Of a DNA stretch of 64,000 nucleotides, positions 29,523 to 36,842 are shown in pieces. Numbering within the stretch: the stretch's first letter is position 1; the number at the start of each line of letters is the position of its first letter. Where the stretch lies: the NCBI RefSeq assembly GCF_014041935.1, contig NZ_CP059491.1:4588001-4652000 (forward strand), in the 5' to 3' direction. The translations under genes and the position numbers were made by a program. The notes under the pieces are model-generated. The model did no database searches. It saw only the letters and a program-made list of their open reading frames with translations, and was not told the origin of the DNA. The DNA comes from Gordonia jinghuaiqii. GTDB lineage: Bacteria > Actinomycetota > Actinomycetes > Mycobacteriales > Mycobacteriaceae.

Positions 29523-30311
29523 ATGAGCAGCGATGATCTCTCTGTACGGGCACTACGACGTGAGTCCGCGACGGTGCTCGTCGTCTCCGGGGTGCTCGAC
29601 TCGTCCACCTATCTGGAGGTCCGCGACGCGGTCGTGAAGGCAGCAACCGACGCGCCCGAATGCCTCATCGTGGACGTACGTGAACTTCGGGCCCCCTCGA
29701 GCTCTGCGTGGTCTGTCCTGACCAGCGCGGCCTGGCTGGTCCGTGAATGGCCGAACGTACCCATCGCCGCCGTCGCCGATCAGATCCGCATGCGCGAGCT
29801 GATCCGGGGCGGCATCACCCGCTACGTCCCCGCGTACTCGTCGCTGGATTCCGCGCTCGATCACATCGGGGACCACCAGGCCACCCGGGTGACACATCGC
29901 ACCCGAACCACCGTTCCGCGCTACATCGGCTCCCCGGTGGCAGCAGCGCGCGGCATCGTCGTCGACACCGTCGAGGAGTGGAACATCGACTACTCCGCAT
30001 TGGCCTCGCTGCTGACGACGATCCTGGTGAGCAACGTCCTGGCGCACACGCACAGTGACCCCGACATCCGCGTAGAGGTGCACGGAAATACTCGGCTGAT
30101 CGTGGCGGTCAGTGACGAGAGTGCCGATCTGCCGCTGCGGGCCGAGGACACCAGTGGTCATACCCCGGTCGCATCCGGGCTCGCCCTCCTGACGTCTCTG
30201 ACACGTCACTGGGGATGCACACCGACGGCCGGCGGCAAAACGGTATGGGCGGTCGCCGGGCCCGGCGAAGTCGCCCGCTTCTCCGAGTCGATGCCGTCAA
30301 GGCCGGACTGA
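29523..30311 (+). CDS. STAS-HATPase fusion, anti-sigma/anti-anti-sigma-like regulator
   Basis: This 262-residue protein combines a STAS-like domain (about residues 6-115, with LIVDVRELRAPSSSAWSVLTSA) and a GHKL ATPase of the RsbW-type HATPase_c_2 family (about 135-255). In the ATPase the N-box reads TTILVSNVLAHTHSD: Asn and His are kept, but the position of the catalytic Glu is Ile (about 167). The G1 box reads VSDES rather than D-x-G. The C-terminal SGLALLTSLTRHWGCTPTAGGKTVW is well conserved. ATP binding may remain, while kinase activity looks compromised. RBS AGGTGA precedes the ATG. It lies 117 bp after the CheR-PAS gene, and its stop is 1 bp from the CheB stop on the other strand. Confidence 0.8.
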   Translation: MSSDDLSVRALRRESATVLVVSGVLDSSTYLEVRDAVVKAATDAPECLIVDVRELRAPSSSAWSVLTSAAWLVREWPNVPIAAVADQIRMRELIRGGITRYVPAYSSLDSALDHIGDHQATRVTHRTRTTVPRYIGSPVAAARGIVVDTVEEWNIDYSALASLLTTILVSNVLAHTHSDPDIRVEVHGNTRLIVAVSDESADLPLRAEDTSGHTPVASGLALLTSLTRHWGCTPTAGGKTVWAVAGPGEVARFSESMPSRPD

Positions 30312-30312
30312 G

Positions 30313-31299
30313 TCAGTCCTCTCCGTTGGTGAAGAGCAACTCCGACAGCCGCCCGCGCAGCACGGCGGCGGCGTGACGCGATTCCTCGGCGGTGCGGTTG
30401 TACCTGTCCTGCAACGTCCCCGCAGACACCTTGGCTGCGAGGCTCTCCGCGAGCTCCGCCTTCTCCTGCAGGGACCGAACCGCCATGCCCAGGGCCGAGT
30501 CGATCTCGGCCGACCGCGCGTGCAACAGTGCATCGGCGGTCCAGGCATGTCCGATACGACACCGAAAATTGTGCTCGTCGATCGCCATGAGTCCCCCATG
30601 ACAGTCGGGACACACGTAGTTGGTGGGCGGGCCGAGATTCTCTGAATCGACGGGTGCAGCGAATGCACTACCCATCGCGATACGGTTCTCGATCTCGAGG
30701 AGCCTGTCTGCTTCCATGCTGGACTCCGTGAATTGGCGCCGACCGAGGTCGGCCAGAACTTTTGCGGCGACCGCCGCCGTCACGACGTGATCGAGCCGGA
30801 TGCGTTCGATCGCGTTCATCGGAAGGGCCGGGAAAGCTGCGTCGTCGGGATCCTGTGCCATGGTGACTCCACCGCGAGCTCGGATGGCGCCCAGCCCGTT
30901 CACTCCGTCGTCCAATGCGCCCGAGAGCAACACACCGGTCCCCAGCGGACCCGCATACAGGGCCACCGAACGAAAGAGTGCGTTGATCGACGGTCGGTGT
31001 CTGTTCTCGGTGGGACCGTCGGCCACGGCAACCCGATCCTCGTGAAGGAGCAGATGCCGGTCCGGAACGCAGACATAGATGGTGCCGCCTTCGACCTTCA
31101 TGCCGTTCTCGGCGGCGACGGCCGGTAACGGTCCCGCCCGGTCGAGGATGCTCGGCAACGCACTCGGCACACCGATCGGCATGTGCAAGACCACGAAGAT
31201 CGCCTGTGGAAGATCGTCGGGCAATTCCGCCACGAGCGTCGAGAGTGCTTCGACTCCGCCCGCGGAGGCACCGATGGCCACGACCTGTTGCTGTGTCAT
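30313..31299 (-). CDS. stand-alone CheB-type protein-glutamate methylesterase
   Basis: This is a 328-residue protein without the receiver domain of classical CheB. The catalytic domain (about residues 5-190) carries the triad: Ser in AIGASAGGVEAL, His in FVVLHMPIG and Asp in LLSGALDDGVNG. A C-terminal extension contains the possible zinc-binding motif CPDCHGG with RCRIGHAW, then helices (SAEIDSALGMAVRSLQEKAELAESLAAKV). CheB hydrolyses glutamyl methyl esters or deamidates Gln in receptors; with the convergent CheR-PAS gene it would form a methylation/demethylation pair. An upstream in-frame ATG at 31371 would add 24 poorly conserved residues. It ends 1 bp from the STAS-HATPase stop. Confidence 0.87.
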   Translation of the reverse strand: MTQQQVVAIGASAGGVEALSTLVAELPDDLPQAIFVVLHMPIGVPSALPSILDRAGPLPAVAAENGMKVEGGTIYVCVPDRHLLLHEDRVAVADGPTENRHRPSINALFRSVALYAGPLGTGVLLSGALDDGVNGLGAIRARGGVTMAQDPDDAAFPALPMNAIERIRLDHVVTAAVAAKVLADLGRRQFTESSMEADRLLEIENRIAMGSAFAAPVDSENLGPPTNYVCPDCHGGLMAIDEHNFRCRIGHAWTADALLHARSAEIDSALGMAVRSLQEKAELAESLAAKVSAGTLQDRYNRTAEESRHAAAVLRGRLSELLFTNGED

Positions 31300-31431
31300 G
31301 CGCACGGCGTACCCCGGATCGTCGTCCTGCAATCTGGCGGGTGGTGTGTCGCCCCGACGGAGAGGCGTCATCGCTCAGCGTACGCCGCTGACCAGTGGAT
31401 CACCGGGCCATGCGGTCACCGGGCCATGCGG

Positions 31432-32064
31432 TCACCCGGCGAGGAGCGCGACGATCGCGCGCGCCAGTCCGCGGCGCGCCAGCTGCTGGTCCTGGAAGCT
31501 GCCGAGCTGCTTCTCCGACACCAGGCCACGCATCGCCCCGGGAAGAAATGCCGCGACTTCCCTGACCCGCACGGGGTCGACATCGAGGTCGGCGAAGGCG
31601 CGTTGGCAGCAATCAACCCACGACGGCCCCCACGACGAGAGCTCGGCCGCGGACTTCGGGAAGAGCCGCCGCAAGTCGTCGGGATCGCGAGGAAGAGCGG
31701 CACGCAATGTCTCGATGGCCCGCGACTCGGGCGCCGTCAGGCCCTCGTACATCAGATCGACGATCGCTTCGACGCGATCGGGCAGTGGCGCTTCGGGTTT
31801 CACACTCACCGGGAGGTCGCCGCGATGCTCGGCGGTGCGGTGCAGCACGGCCGCCCAGAGGCCGTCGATGTCGCCGAACTGGTACTTGATCGCGCCCCAC
31901 GTGGCACCGATGTCCTTGGCGATGCGGTTCCCCGACACCGCCGCAGGGTCCCCCGAGGCCAGCGAGGCGAGGGCGGCGTCGAGCATCGCGTCCCGGGTGG
32001 CCTGACCGCGACGATTGGCCCGCCGGGACCCGACGGACGGGGTGCGGCTCTCGGCAGGCGGCAT
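31432..32064 (-). CDS. TetR-family transcriptional regulator
   Basis: This is a 210-residue TetR repressor. The N-terminal HTH is recognisable in RRGQATRDAMLDAALASLASGDPAAVSGNRIAKDIGATWGAIKYQFGDIDGLWAAVL. The helical C-terminal domain is divergent (ligand unknown). I chose the ATG giving MPPAESRTP, because the longer frame upstream overlaps the divergent gene's leader and looks non-coding. It is divergent from the alpha/beta hydrolase-Rieske-dehydrogenase genes, with about 180 bp holding a candidate operator. It probably controls that cluster and itself. About 2.5 copies of a 16-bp direct repeat (GGTCACCGGGCCATGC) lie at its 3' end (31397-31437). Confidence 0.85.
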   Translation of the reverse strand: MPPAESRTPSVGSRRANRRGQATRDAMLDAALASLASGDPAAVSGNRIAKDIGATWGAIKYQFGDIDGLWAAVLHRTAEHRGDLPVSVKPEAPLPDRVEAIVDLMYEGLTAPESRAIETLRAALPRDPDDLRRLFPKSAAELSSWGPSWVDCCQRAFADLDVDPVRVREVAAFLPGAMRGLVSEKQLGSFQDQQLARRGLARAIVALLAG

Positions 32065-32202
32065 GGTCGCCGATGGTAGTCGTTCGGTTCCGGCACACAC
32101 GCGCAGGTTTGACCCCGCACCCGTGCGGTTACTCGGACATCCAAGGAAGTTCCGGAAACGGATGAAACACCGAGCCACATTTTGTATCATCAGCCGAGAC
32201 AC

Positions 32203-32218
32203 TGTGACGCGGGTTACA
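32203..32218. promoter_or_regulatory. candidate operator between tetR and hydrolase genes
   Basis: TGTGAC-gcgg-GTTACA is an imperfect inverted repeat (5 of 6 arm positions pair), 25 bp upstream of the hydrolase start and within the divergent promoter region. Its size fits a TetR site. Assigned by eye with modest support. Confidence 0.35.
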
Positions 32219-32242
32219 CGGCAGCGATGCCTGGAGGACAAG

Positions 32243-33271
32243 ATGAACGCAAGTGGTGGCATAGGTGCCGCTCGGTACGCATTGTCCGGCCTGAGGCCCG
32301 CCGAGGCGCGCCGCCGACTGCGGAACCGTCAGTACATCGATTCGCTGTTCAACTCGCGGGAGCCCGAACGCACGTCATGGGCGGTCACCGCCGACGGCGC
32401 CCGGCTCCGGGTGCAGCACCACGGCCCCGCCGGCGCGCCCGTACTCGTGCTCGTCCACGGGTGGTCGTGCTGCATCGAATACTGGAACCCGCAGATCAAC
32501 GCACTCTCCGAGCGCTATCACGTGATCGCCTACGACCAGCGCGGACACGGCGACAGCACCTGGGGCAAAAGGAAATTCGACGCCGACGTCCTGGCCGACG
32601 ACCTCCAGACCGTGGTCTCCCAGACCGTCCCGCAGACATCGAAAGCCGTCTTCGTCGGCCACAGCATGGGTGGCATCACCCTGCAGTCGTGGGCGCACCG
32701 CCATCGCGAGCAGGCCGAATCACGCGCCGCCGCAATGGTCCTCGCCAACACCACCTGGGGCGGGATCGCCACCGAGAGCCGGGTGATCCCGCTTCTCAAC
32801 GATCCGGTCAAGGCCCCGCTGTGGATCGCCCAACTGGTCTTGTCGATGCCCATCCCCTTACCCGGCGATCGGTTCACGCGCAGCGTTCTCCGCCACCGCG
32901 TCCTCAACGGGCGGTCGGCGACAATCGATCACGCCGCGTTCGTACTCGCCATGACCCGCTCGTGCGCACCGAGCTCCCGCGCGAAATCCGCTGTCGCGCT
33001 ACTACAACTCGCACTCGGACCGGCCGGGGCCGACGCCATCACCGTGCCGACCACCGTCATCGGCGGCCGCCACGACCTGCTGCTACCCCACGCGATGACA
33101 CAGCGCATCGCGCACGCGCTGTCGATCCGTGGGTACCTCGACCGCCTGGTCGTACTCGACACCGGTCATGCCTCCAACATCGAGGCCGCCGAGGATTTCA
33201 CGGCCGAGGTCCATCGGGTCATGCACGACGCGACTCGCGGAGCCACCGAACTCGCCGGCGCCGCAGGCTGA
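32243..33271 (+). CDS. alpha/beta-fold hydrolase
   Basis: This 342-residue hydrolase has an intact catalytic framework: oxyanion segment VLVHGWSCCIEYW, strand/turn VIAYDQRGHGDSTWG, nucleophile elbow VFVGHSMGGITLQ, a probable acid in TTVIGGRHDLLLP and the base His in VVLDTGHASNIEAAEDF. The ATG has GGAGGACA upstream. Substrate class (ester, epoxide or C-C bond) cannot be told. It is the first plus-strand gene downstream of the divergent TetR regulator. It is followed after 78 bp by a Rieske oxygenase and a DapB-fold dehydrogenase, so all three are likely co-regulated in catabolism of a hydrophobic compound. Confidence 0.85.
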   Translation: MNASGGIGAARYALSGLRPAEARRRLRNRQYIDSLFNSREPERTSWAVTADGARLRVQHHGPAGAPVLVLVHGWSCCIEYWNPQINALSERYHVIAYDQRGHGDSTWGKRKFDADVLADDLQTVVSQTVPQTSKAVFVGHSMGGITLQSWAHRHREQAESRAAAMVLANTTWGGIATESRVIPLLNDPVKAPLWIAQLVLSMPIPLPGDRFTRSVLRHRVLNGRSATIDHAAFVLAMTRSCAPSSRAKSAVALLQLALGPAGADAITVPTTVIGGRHDLLLPHAMTQRIAHALSIRGYLDRLVVLDTGHASNIEAAEDFTAEVHRVMHDATRGATELAGAAG

Positions 33272-33349
33272 GGCCGACCGCCGGGACGCACCGGCACAGT
33301 TTCACAGAACCCTCTTGCATTCGTGGAGAACGCGTCCTACCGTGGCGGA

Positions 33350-34453
33350 ATGGCGCGAACGCCGCTCTCGATGACACCCACAGGGTGGTTCCAGGTCGCA
33401 TGGTCGACGGAGATCGCCGTGGGCACGGTCCACACGATGAAGTACTTCGGCCGCGACATGGTCGCGTGGCGGTCGGCGTCGGGTCGGGTGTCGGTCTTCG
33501 ACGCCTACTGCGAGCATCTCGGAGCGCATCTGGGCCACGGCGGTCACGTCGAAGGCGAGAGTCTAGTGTGCCCGTTCCACGGCTGGGAATGGAACCGCGA
33601 AGGCCGCAACGTCTGCATCCCGTACGAGAAGCACCCCAACAAGGGTCGTCGAATCCGCAGCTACCCAGTCGTCGAACGCAATGAGGCCGTGTGGATCTGG
33701 CATGACACGCAGGGCAGGCCCCCACACTTCGACGTGCCGGACATCTTCGCCGACTTCGACGACGACCGCACCGCCGCCGACTATTACCCACCCGTGCCCG
33801 CGGCCACCCTGTTCCGGCCCGGCCTGGAGATCCACCCGCAGTACATCATGGAGAACGGCGTCGACTTCGCCCACTTCAAGTTCGTCCACAAGACCCCGTT
33901 CATGCCGGAGTTCACGCGCCACGACTTCGGCGGCCCGGTGTCCTACGTGGACTTCACGATAGCTTTCGAGGAAGGCGCAACGCTCGAAAGCGCCACCAGC
34001 GGCGTCGAATCCATCAACGCGGGACTGGGCTGTTCGGTCACCAAGAGCTGGGGCATGGTCGACAACCGCACCATGCCGGCGGTGACCCCGGTCGACGAAC
34101 ACACCTCCGACATCCGTTTCACGGTGTGGATCGGACGCAAACCGGGCGAGGAGTCCGGCGAGCTGTCCCGCTACGGAAAGACGATGGCGGACCTGGTGAT
34201 CGAACAGTTCGCACTCGACATCGACATCTGGGCACACCAGCGCTACTCCGACCCACCAGCGCTGTCTCGCAAGGAGTTCGAGGGTTTCACCGCGCTGCGC
34301 ACGTGGGCGCGCCAGTTCTACCCCGACGGCGGACCGTCCGGCGTGGACCCGGAACGGCCGGAGACCGGCGAAATCCGCCCCGCCGGCGACGACTACGTCC
34401 GCATCCGCCGTTCCGAACTCGACGAGCTGCGCGCCGCCGCCGCACAGCCCTGA
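33350..34453 (+). CDS. Rieske non-heme iron oxygenase, KshA-like
   Basis: This is a 367-residue oxygenase component. The N-terminal Rieske domain has CEHLGAH (C-x-H) and CPFHGWEW (C-x2-H), separated by 17 residues, for the [2Fe-2S] cluster. The catalytic domain has the mononuclear iron motif NGVDFAHFKFVHKTPF (Asp and two His). It groups by appearance with 3-ketosteroid 9-alpha-hydroxylase (KshA) and related sterol oxygenases rather than ring-hydroxylating dioxygenase alpha subunits. A reductase partner (KshB) is not in the window and must be encoded elsewhere. ATG at 33350 follows GGCGGA; an upstream GTG at 33323 is less likely. It precedes the DapB-fold dehydrogenase by 28 bp. Confidence 0.85.
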   Translation: MARTPLSMTPTGWFQVAWSTEIAVGTVHTMKYFGRDMVAWRSASGRVSVFDAYCEHLGAHLGHGGHVEGESLVCPFHGWEWNREGRNVCIPYEKHPNKGRRIRSYPVVERNEAVWIWHDTQGRPPHFDVPDIFADFDDDRTAADYYPPVPAATLFRPGLEIHPQYIMENGVDFAHFKFVHKTPFMPEFTRHDFGGPVSYVDFTIAFEEGATLESATSGVESINAGLGCSVTKSWGMVDNRTMPAVTPVDEHTSDIRFTVWIGRKPGEESGELSRYGKTMADLVIEQFALDIDIWAHQRYSDPPALSRKEFEGFTALRTWARQFYPDGGPSGVDPERPETGEIRPAGDDYVRIRRSELDELRAAAAQP

Positions 34454-34481
34454 CCCGCCCGAGCATCGAAGGGAAATTCCC

Positions 34482-35567
34482 ATGACCGCACCCACCCGCA
34501 TCCGGGTCTTCCAAGTCGCGACCGGAAACCTGGGCACCGAGATGATCAGCCGGGTCCGCGATCATCCGGACCTCGAACTCGTTGGCCTGCATTGCTATAC
34601 ACCGGCCAAGATCGGCCGGGACGCCGGTGAGATCGTCGGGCTCGACCCGGTGGGAGTGGTCGCCACCGGCACCGTCGACGACATCATCGCCGCACGGCCC
34701 GACGTGCTGACGTTCCATGGCGTCTTTCCCGACGAGGACCTCTACGTCGCGGTCCTCGAGGCCGGGATCAACATCGTGACCACCGCGGACTGGATCACCG
34801 GCTTCCACCGGGACACCAACCATCCACACCACTCGGGACGCAAGGTCAGCGAGATCATCGCCGAGGCATGCGAGCGCGGGGGTGCCACCTTCTACGGAAC
34901 CGGCATGAACCCCGGCCTGGCGCAGATCCTCGGCATCGTGCACACCGCCGACGTCGCCGACATCGAGAACGTCACCGTCACCGAATCGGTCGACGTCTCC
35001 TGCCACCACTCCGTCGACACCTGGAAGGCGGTCGGATACGGGCTGCCCGTCAGCGATCCCAGCATTCCGGAGTCGTTGCACAAATACACTGCGGTGTTTG
35101 CCGATTCGGTCTATCTGATGGCCGATGCCTTCGACCTCGAGCTCGACGAGGTGACGTTCTCCTATGAACTCGGCGCGTGTACCAAGGACGTCGACCTGGG
35201 CTGGTACCAGCTGCCCGAGGGCTCGCTCGGTGGCAGCTACATCAAGTACCAGGGCATGGTCGACGGGGTGCCGCGCGTCGAATCCCATCTGGAGTGGCAG
35301 ATGACGCCGCACACCGATCCGTCGTGGAACATCCAGGCCTGCTACATCACCCAGGTCACCGGTGACCCCAACATCTACTCCAAGCACATGATCTTCCCGC
35401 GCAAGGGATTCGACCTGTCCAAGCCGGAGAACTTCGCGTCGATCGGCATGACCGTCACCGGCCTGCCCGCGCTCAACTCGATCCGGTCGGTCGTGCAGGC
35501 GCCTCCCGGCATCGTGACCAGTGCCGATCTGCCGCTGCGATCCTTCGCCGGGCGCTTCAAGGTCTGA
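34482..35567 (+). CDS. DapB-fold NAD(P)-dependent dehydrogenase-like protein
   Basis: This is a 361-residue paralogue of the protein at 10076-11227. The N-terminal Rossmann segment is IRVFQVATGNLGTEMISRVRDHPDLELVGLHCYTPAKIGRDAGEIVGL. Next come DVLTFHGVFPDEDLYVAVLEAGINIVTTADWITG, the conserved FYGTGMNPGLAQILGIVH, and a long C-terminal domain ending near APPGIVTSADLPLRSFAGRFKV. It resembles the 2,4-diaminopentanoate dehydrogenase/DapB-like family more than true DapB. The start ATG follows AAGGGAAA. It is 28 bp downstream of the KshA-like oxygenase, so it probably acts on the same substrate or product. A hairpin follows the stop. Confidence 0.8.
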   Translation: MTAPTRIRVFQVATGNLGTEMISRVRDHPDLELVGLHCYTPAKIGRDAGEIVGLDPVGVVATGTVDDIIAARPDVLTFHGVFPDEDLYVAVLEAGINIVTTADWITGFHRDTNHPHHSGRKVSEIIAEACERGGATFYGTGMNPGLAQILGIVHTADVADIENVTVTESVDVSCHHSVDTWKAVGYGLPVSDPSIPESLHKYTAVFADSVYLMADAFDLELDEVTFSYELGACTKDVDLGWYQLPEGSLGGSYIKYQGMVDGVPRVESHLEWQMTPHTDPSWNIQACYITQVTGDPNIYSKHMIFPRKGFDLSKPENFASIGMTVTGLPALNSIRSVVQAPPGIVTSADLPLRSFAGRFKV

Positions 35568-35600
35568 GGGGTCCCGCTCTCACCCGTGCCACTCGGCCAG

Positions 35601-35632
35601 CCGCGCGGAGTACGTCGGTGATCTCCGCGCGG
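35601..35632. terminator. hairpin between dehydrogenase and SDR genes
   Basis: A perfect 10-bp stem, CCGCGCGGAG/CTCCGCGCGG, with a 12-nt loop lies between two convergent genes, 33 bp after the plus-strand stop. It could serve both strands as a terminator. There is no U-run. Confidence 0.6.
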
Positions 35633-35732
35633 GCGGCTGCGTCGCCTCGGCGGTGCCGCCGAGTTCGAATCCGTGGGCGTACCAACCGGGTAGGCCGAAC
35701 ACGTGGCCTACGCCCGGGTAGGTGCCCGGACC

Positions 35733-36665
35733 TCAGCCCAGGTCGATGGGAACCCCGGTCAGCTCCGCGCCGATGTCCCACAGCCGCGCGGCGACCTCCC
35801 GGTCGGTCGCCTTGACCGACGGTTCCACCAGCACCGGCGCACCGGCGAGACCGAAACTTCCGATGGGCCCGTAGTATTCGCCGCCCCGGGCCTTCGGGTC
35901 GGTGGCCGCGCGCAGGATGGGCAACGCACCATCCGGCGGATCCATGATGAATCGGTCGGTGAGCCAGCGCAGCGACGGCGCGTGATAGGCCCACTGCAGA
36001 AAGCGGCTCTGCTCGCGCATCACACCGGTGCGGGTGCCGCCGGGGTGCGCCGCCAGCGAGATCGCCTTCACCCCTGCGTCGCTGAGGCGTCGATCCAATT
36101 CGAGGGCGAACAGCATCTGTGCGAGCTTGGCTCGCGAATACGCACCCGCACTGGAGAATGTGCGCTCCATCTGCAGGTCGTCGAAGTCGATGTTCCCGGC
36201 GCGGTGCGCGTGGCTGCCGACGGTGACGATGCGGGCAGCGTCGGCGCCGAGCAGCCGGTCCATCAGCAGACCGGTCAACGCGTAGTGGCCCAGATAGTTT
36301 GTGCCGAAATCCATTTCGAAACCATCCGGGGTCAGCTCGCGGCGGGCACGCATGACGCCTGCGTTGTTCACGAGCAGATCGATGGTCAGGTGACGGCCGC
36401 GGATCTCGTCCGCGGCGGCGTGTACCGAGTCCAGGCTCGCGAGGTCGAGCTCGACGATCTCCACCTCGGCGCCGGGAACCCGGCCGACGATGTCGTCCCG
36501 GGCCGCGACCGAAGTCTCGGGATTCCGGCAGGCCAACACGACGGTCGCACCGAGCGTCGCCATCCCGAGCGCGACCTCGCGGCCGATACCCGAGTTCGCG
36601 CCCGTGACCACCGCGATCCGCCCGGTCTGCGGCGGCGCATCGGCCAATGTCCATCCCGACTTCAC
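35733..36665 (-). CDS. short-chain dehydrogenase/reductase (retinol dehydrogenase-like)
   Basis: This is a 310-residue classical SDR. The coenzyme motif is VVTGANSGIGREVALG, with ACRNPE after the second strand suggesting NADP use. NNAGVM and the catalytic set SHAHR...Y-S-R-A-K (YSRAKLAQML) are present. The C-terminal part is extended, as in WW-domain oxidoreductase/retinol dehydrogenase-like SDRs. The GTG start is preferred because AGAGGGGG lies just upstream; a longer frame adds 22 Arg/Thr-rich residues. It lies convergent to the oxygenase cluster and could serve the same pathway. The substrate is unknown. Confidence 0.87.
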   Translation of the reverse strand: MKSGWTLADAPPQTGRIAVVTGANSGIGREVALGMATLGATVVLACRNPETSVAARDDIVGRVPGAEVEIVELDLASLDSVHAAADEIRGRHLTIDLLVNNAGVMRARRELTPDGFEMDFGTNYLGHYALTGLLMDRLLGADAARIVTVGSHAHRAGNIDFDDLQMERTFSSAGAYSRAKLAQMLFALELDRRLSDAGVKAISLAAHPGGTRTGVMREQSRFLQWAYHAPSLRWLTDRFIMDPPDGALPILRAATDPKARGGEYYGPIGSFGLAGAPVLVEPSVKATDREVAARLWDIGAELTGVPIDLG

Positions 36666-36842
36666 TGATGTCCCCCTCTGACCCGTCCGCGCACCGCACG
36701 CTGTCGGATTCGACGCTGTTGTTCGTATCACATCCGAGGTGACAGATCAGGTCGAGACGTCACATTGCGGGACCTCGGCGACGCCGGACCACAGGCCCGG
36801 ACCGGCGCCGACGAGGTACATCTGCGATGCGGCGAGGAGGCG

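Noticed and set aside
35557..36699. 380-codon minus-strand frame overlapping the SDR gene
   Set aside because: A frame-shifted reading of the SDR with Arg-rich composition. The real frame has TGxxxGIG, NNAG and YxxxK.
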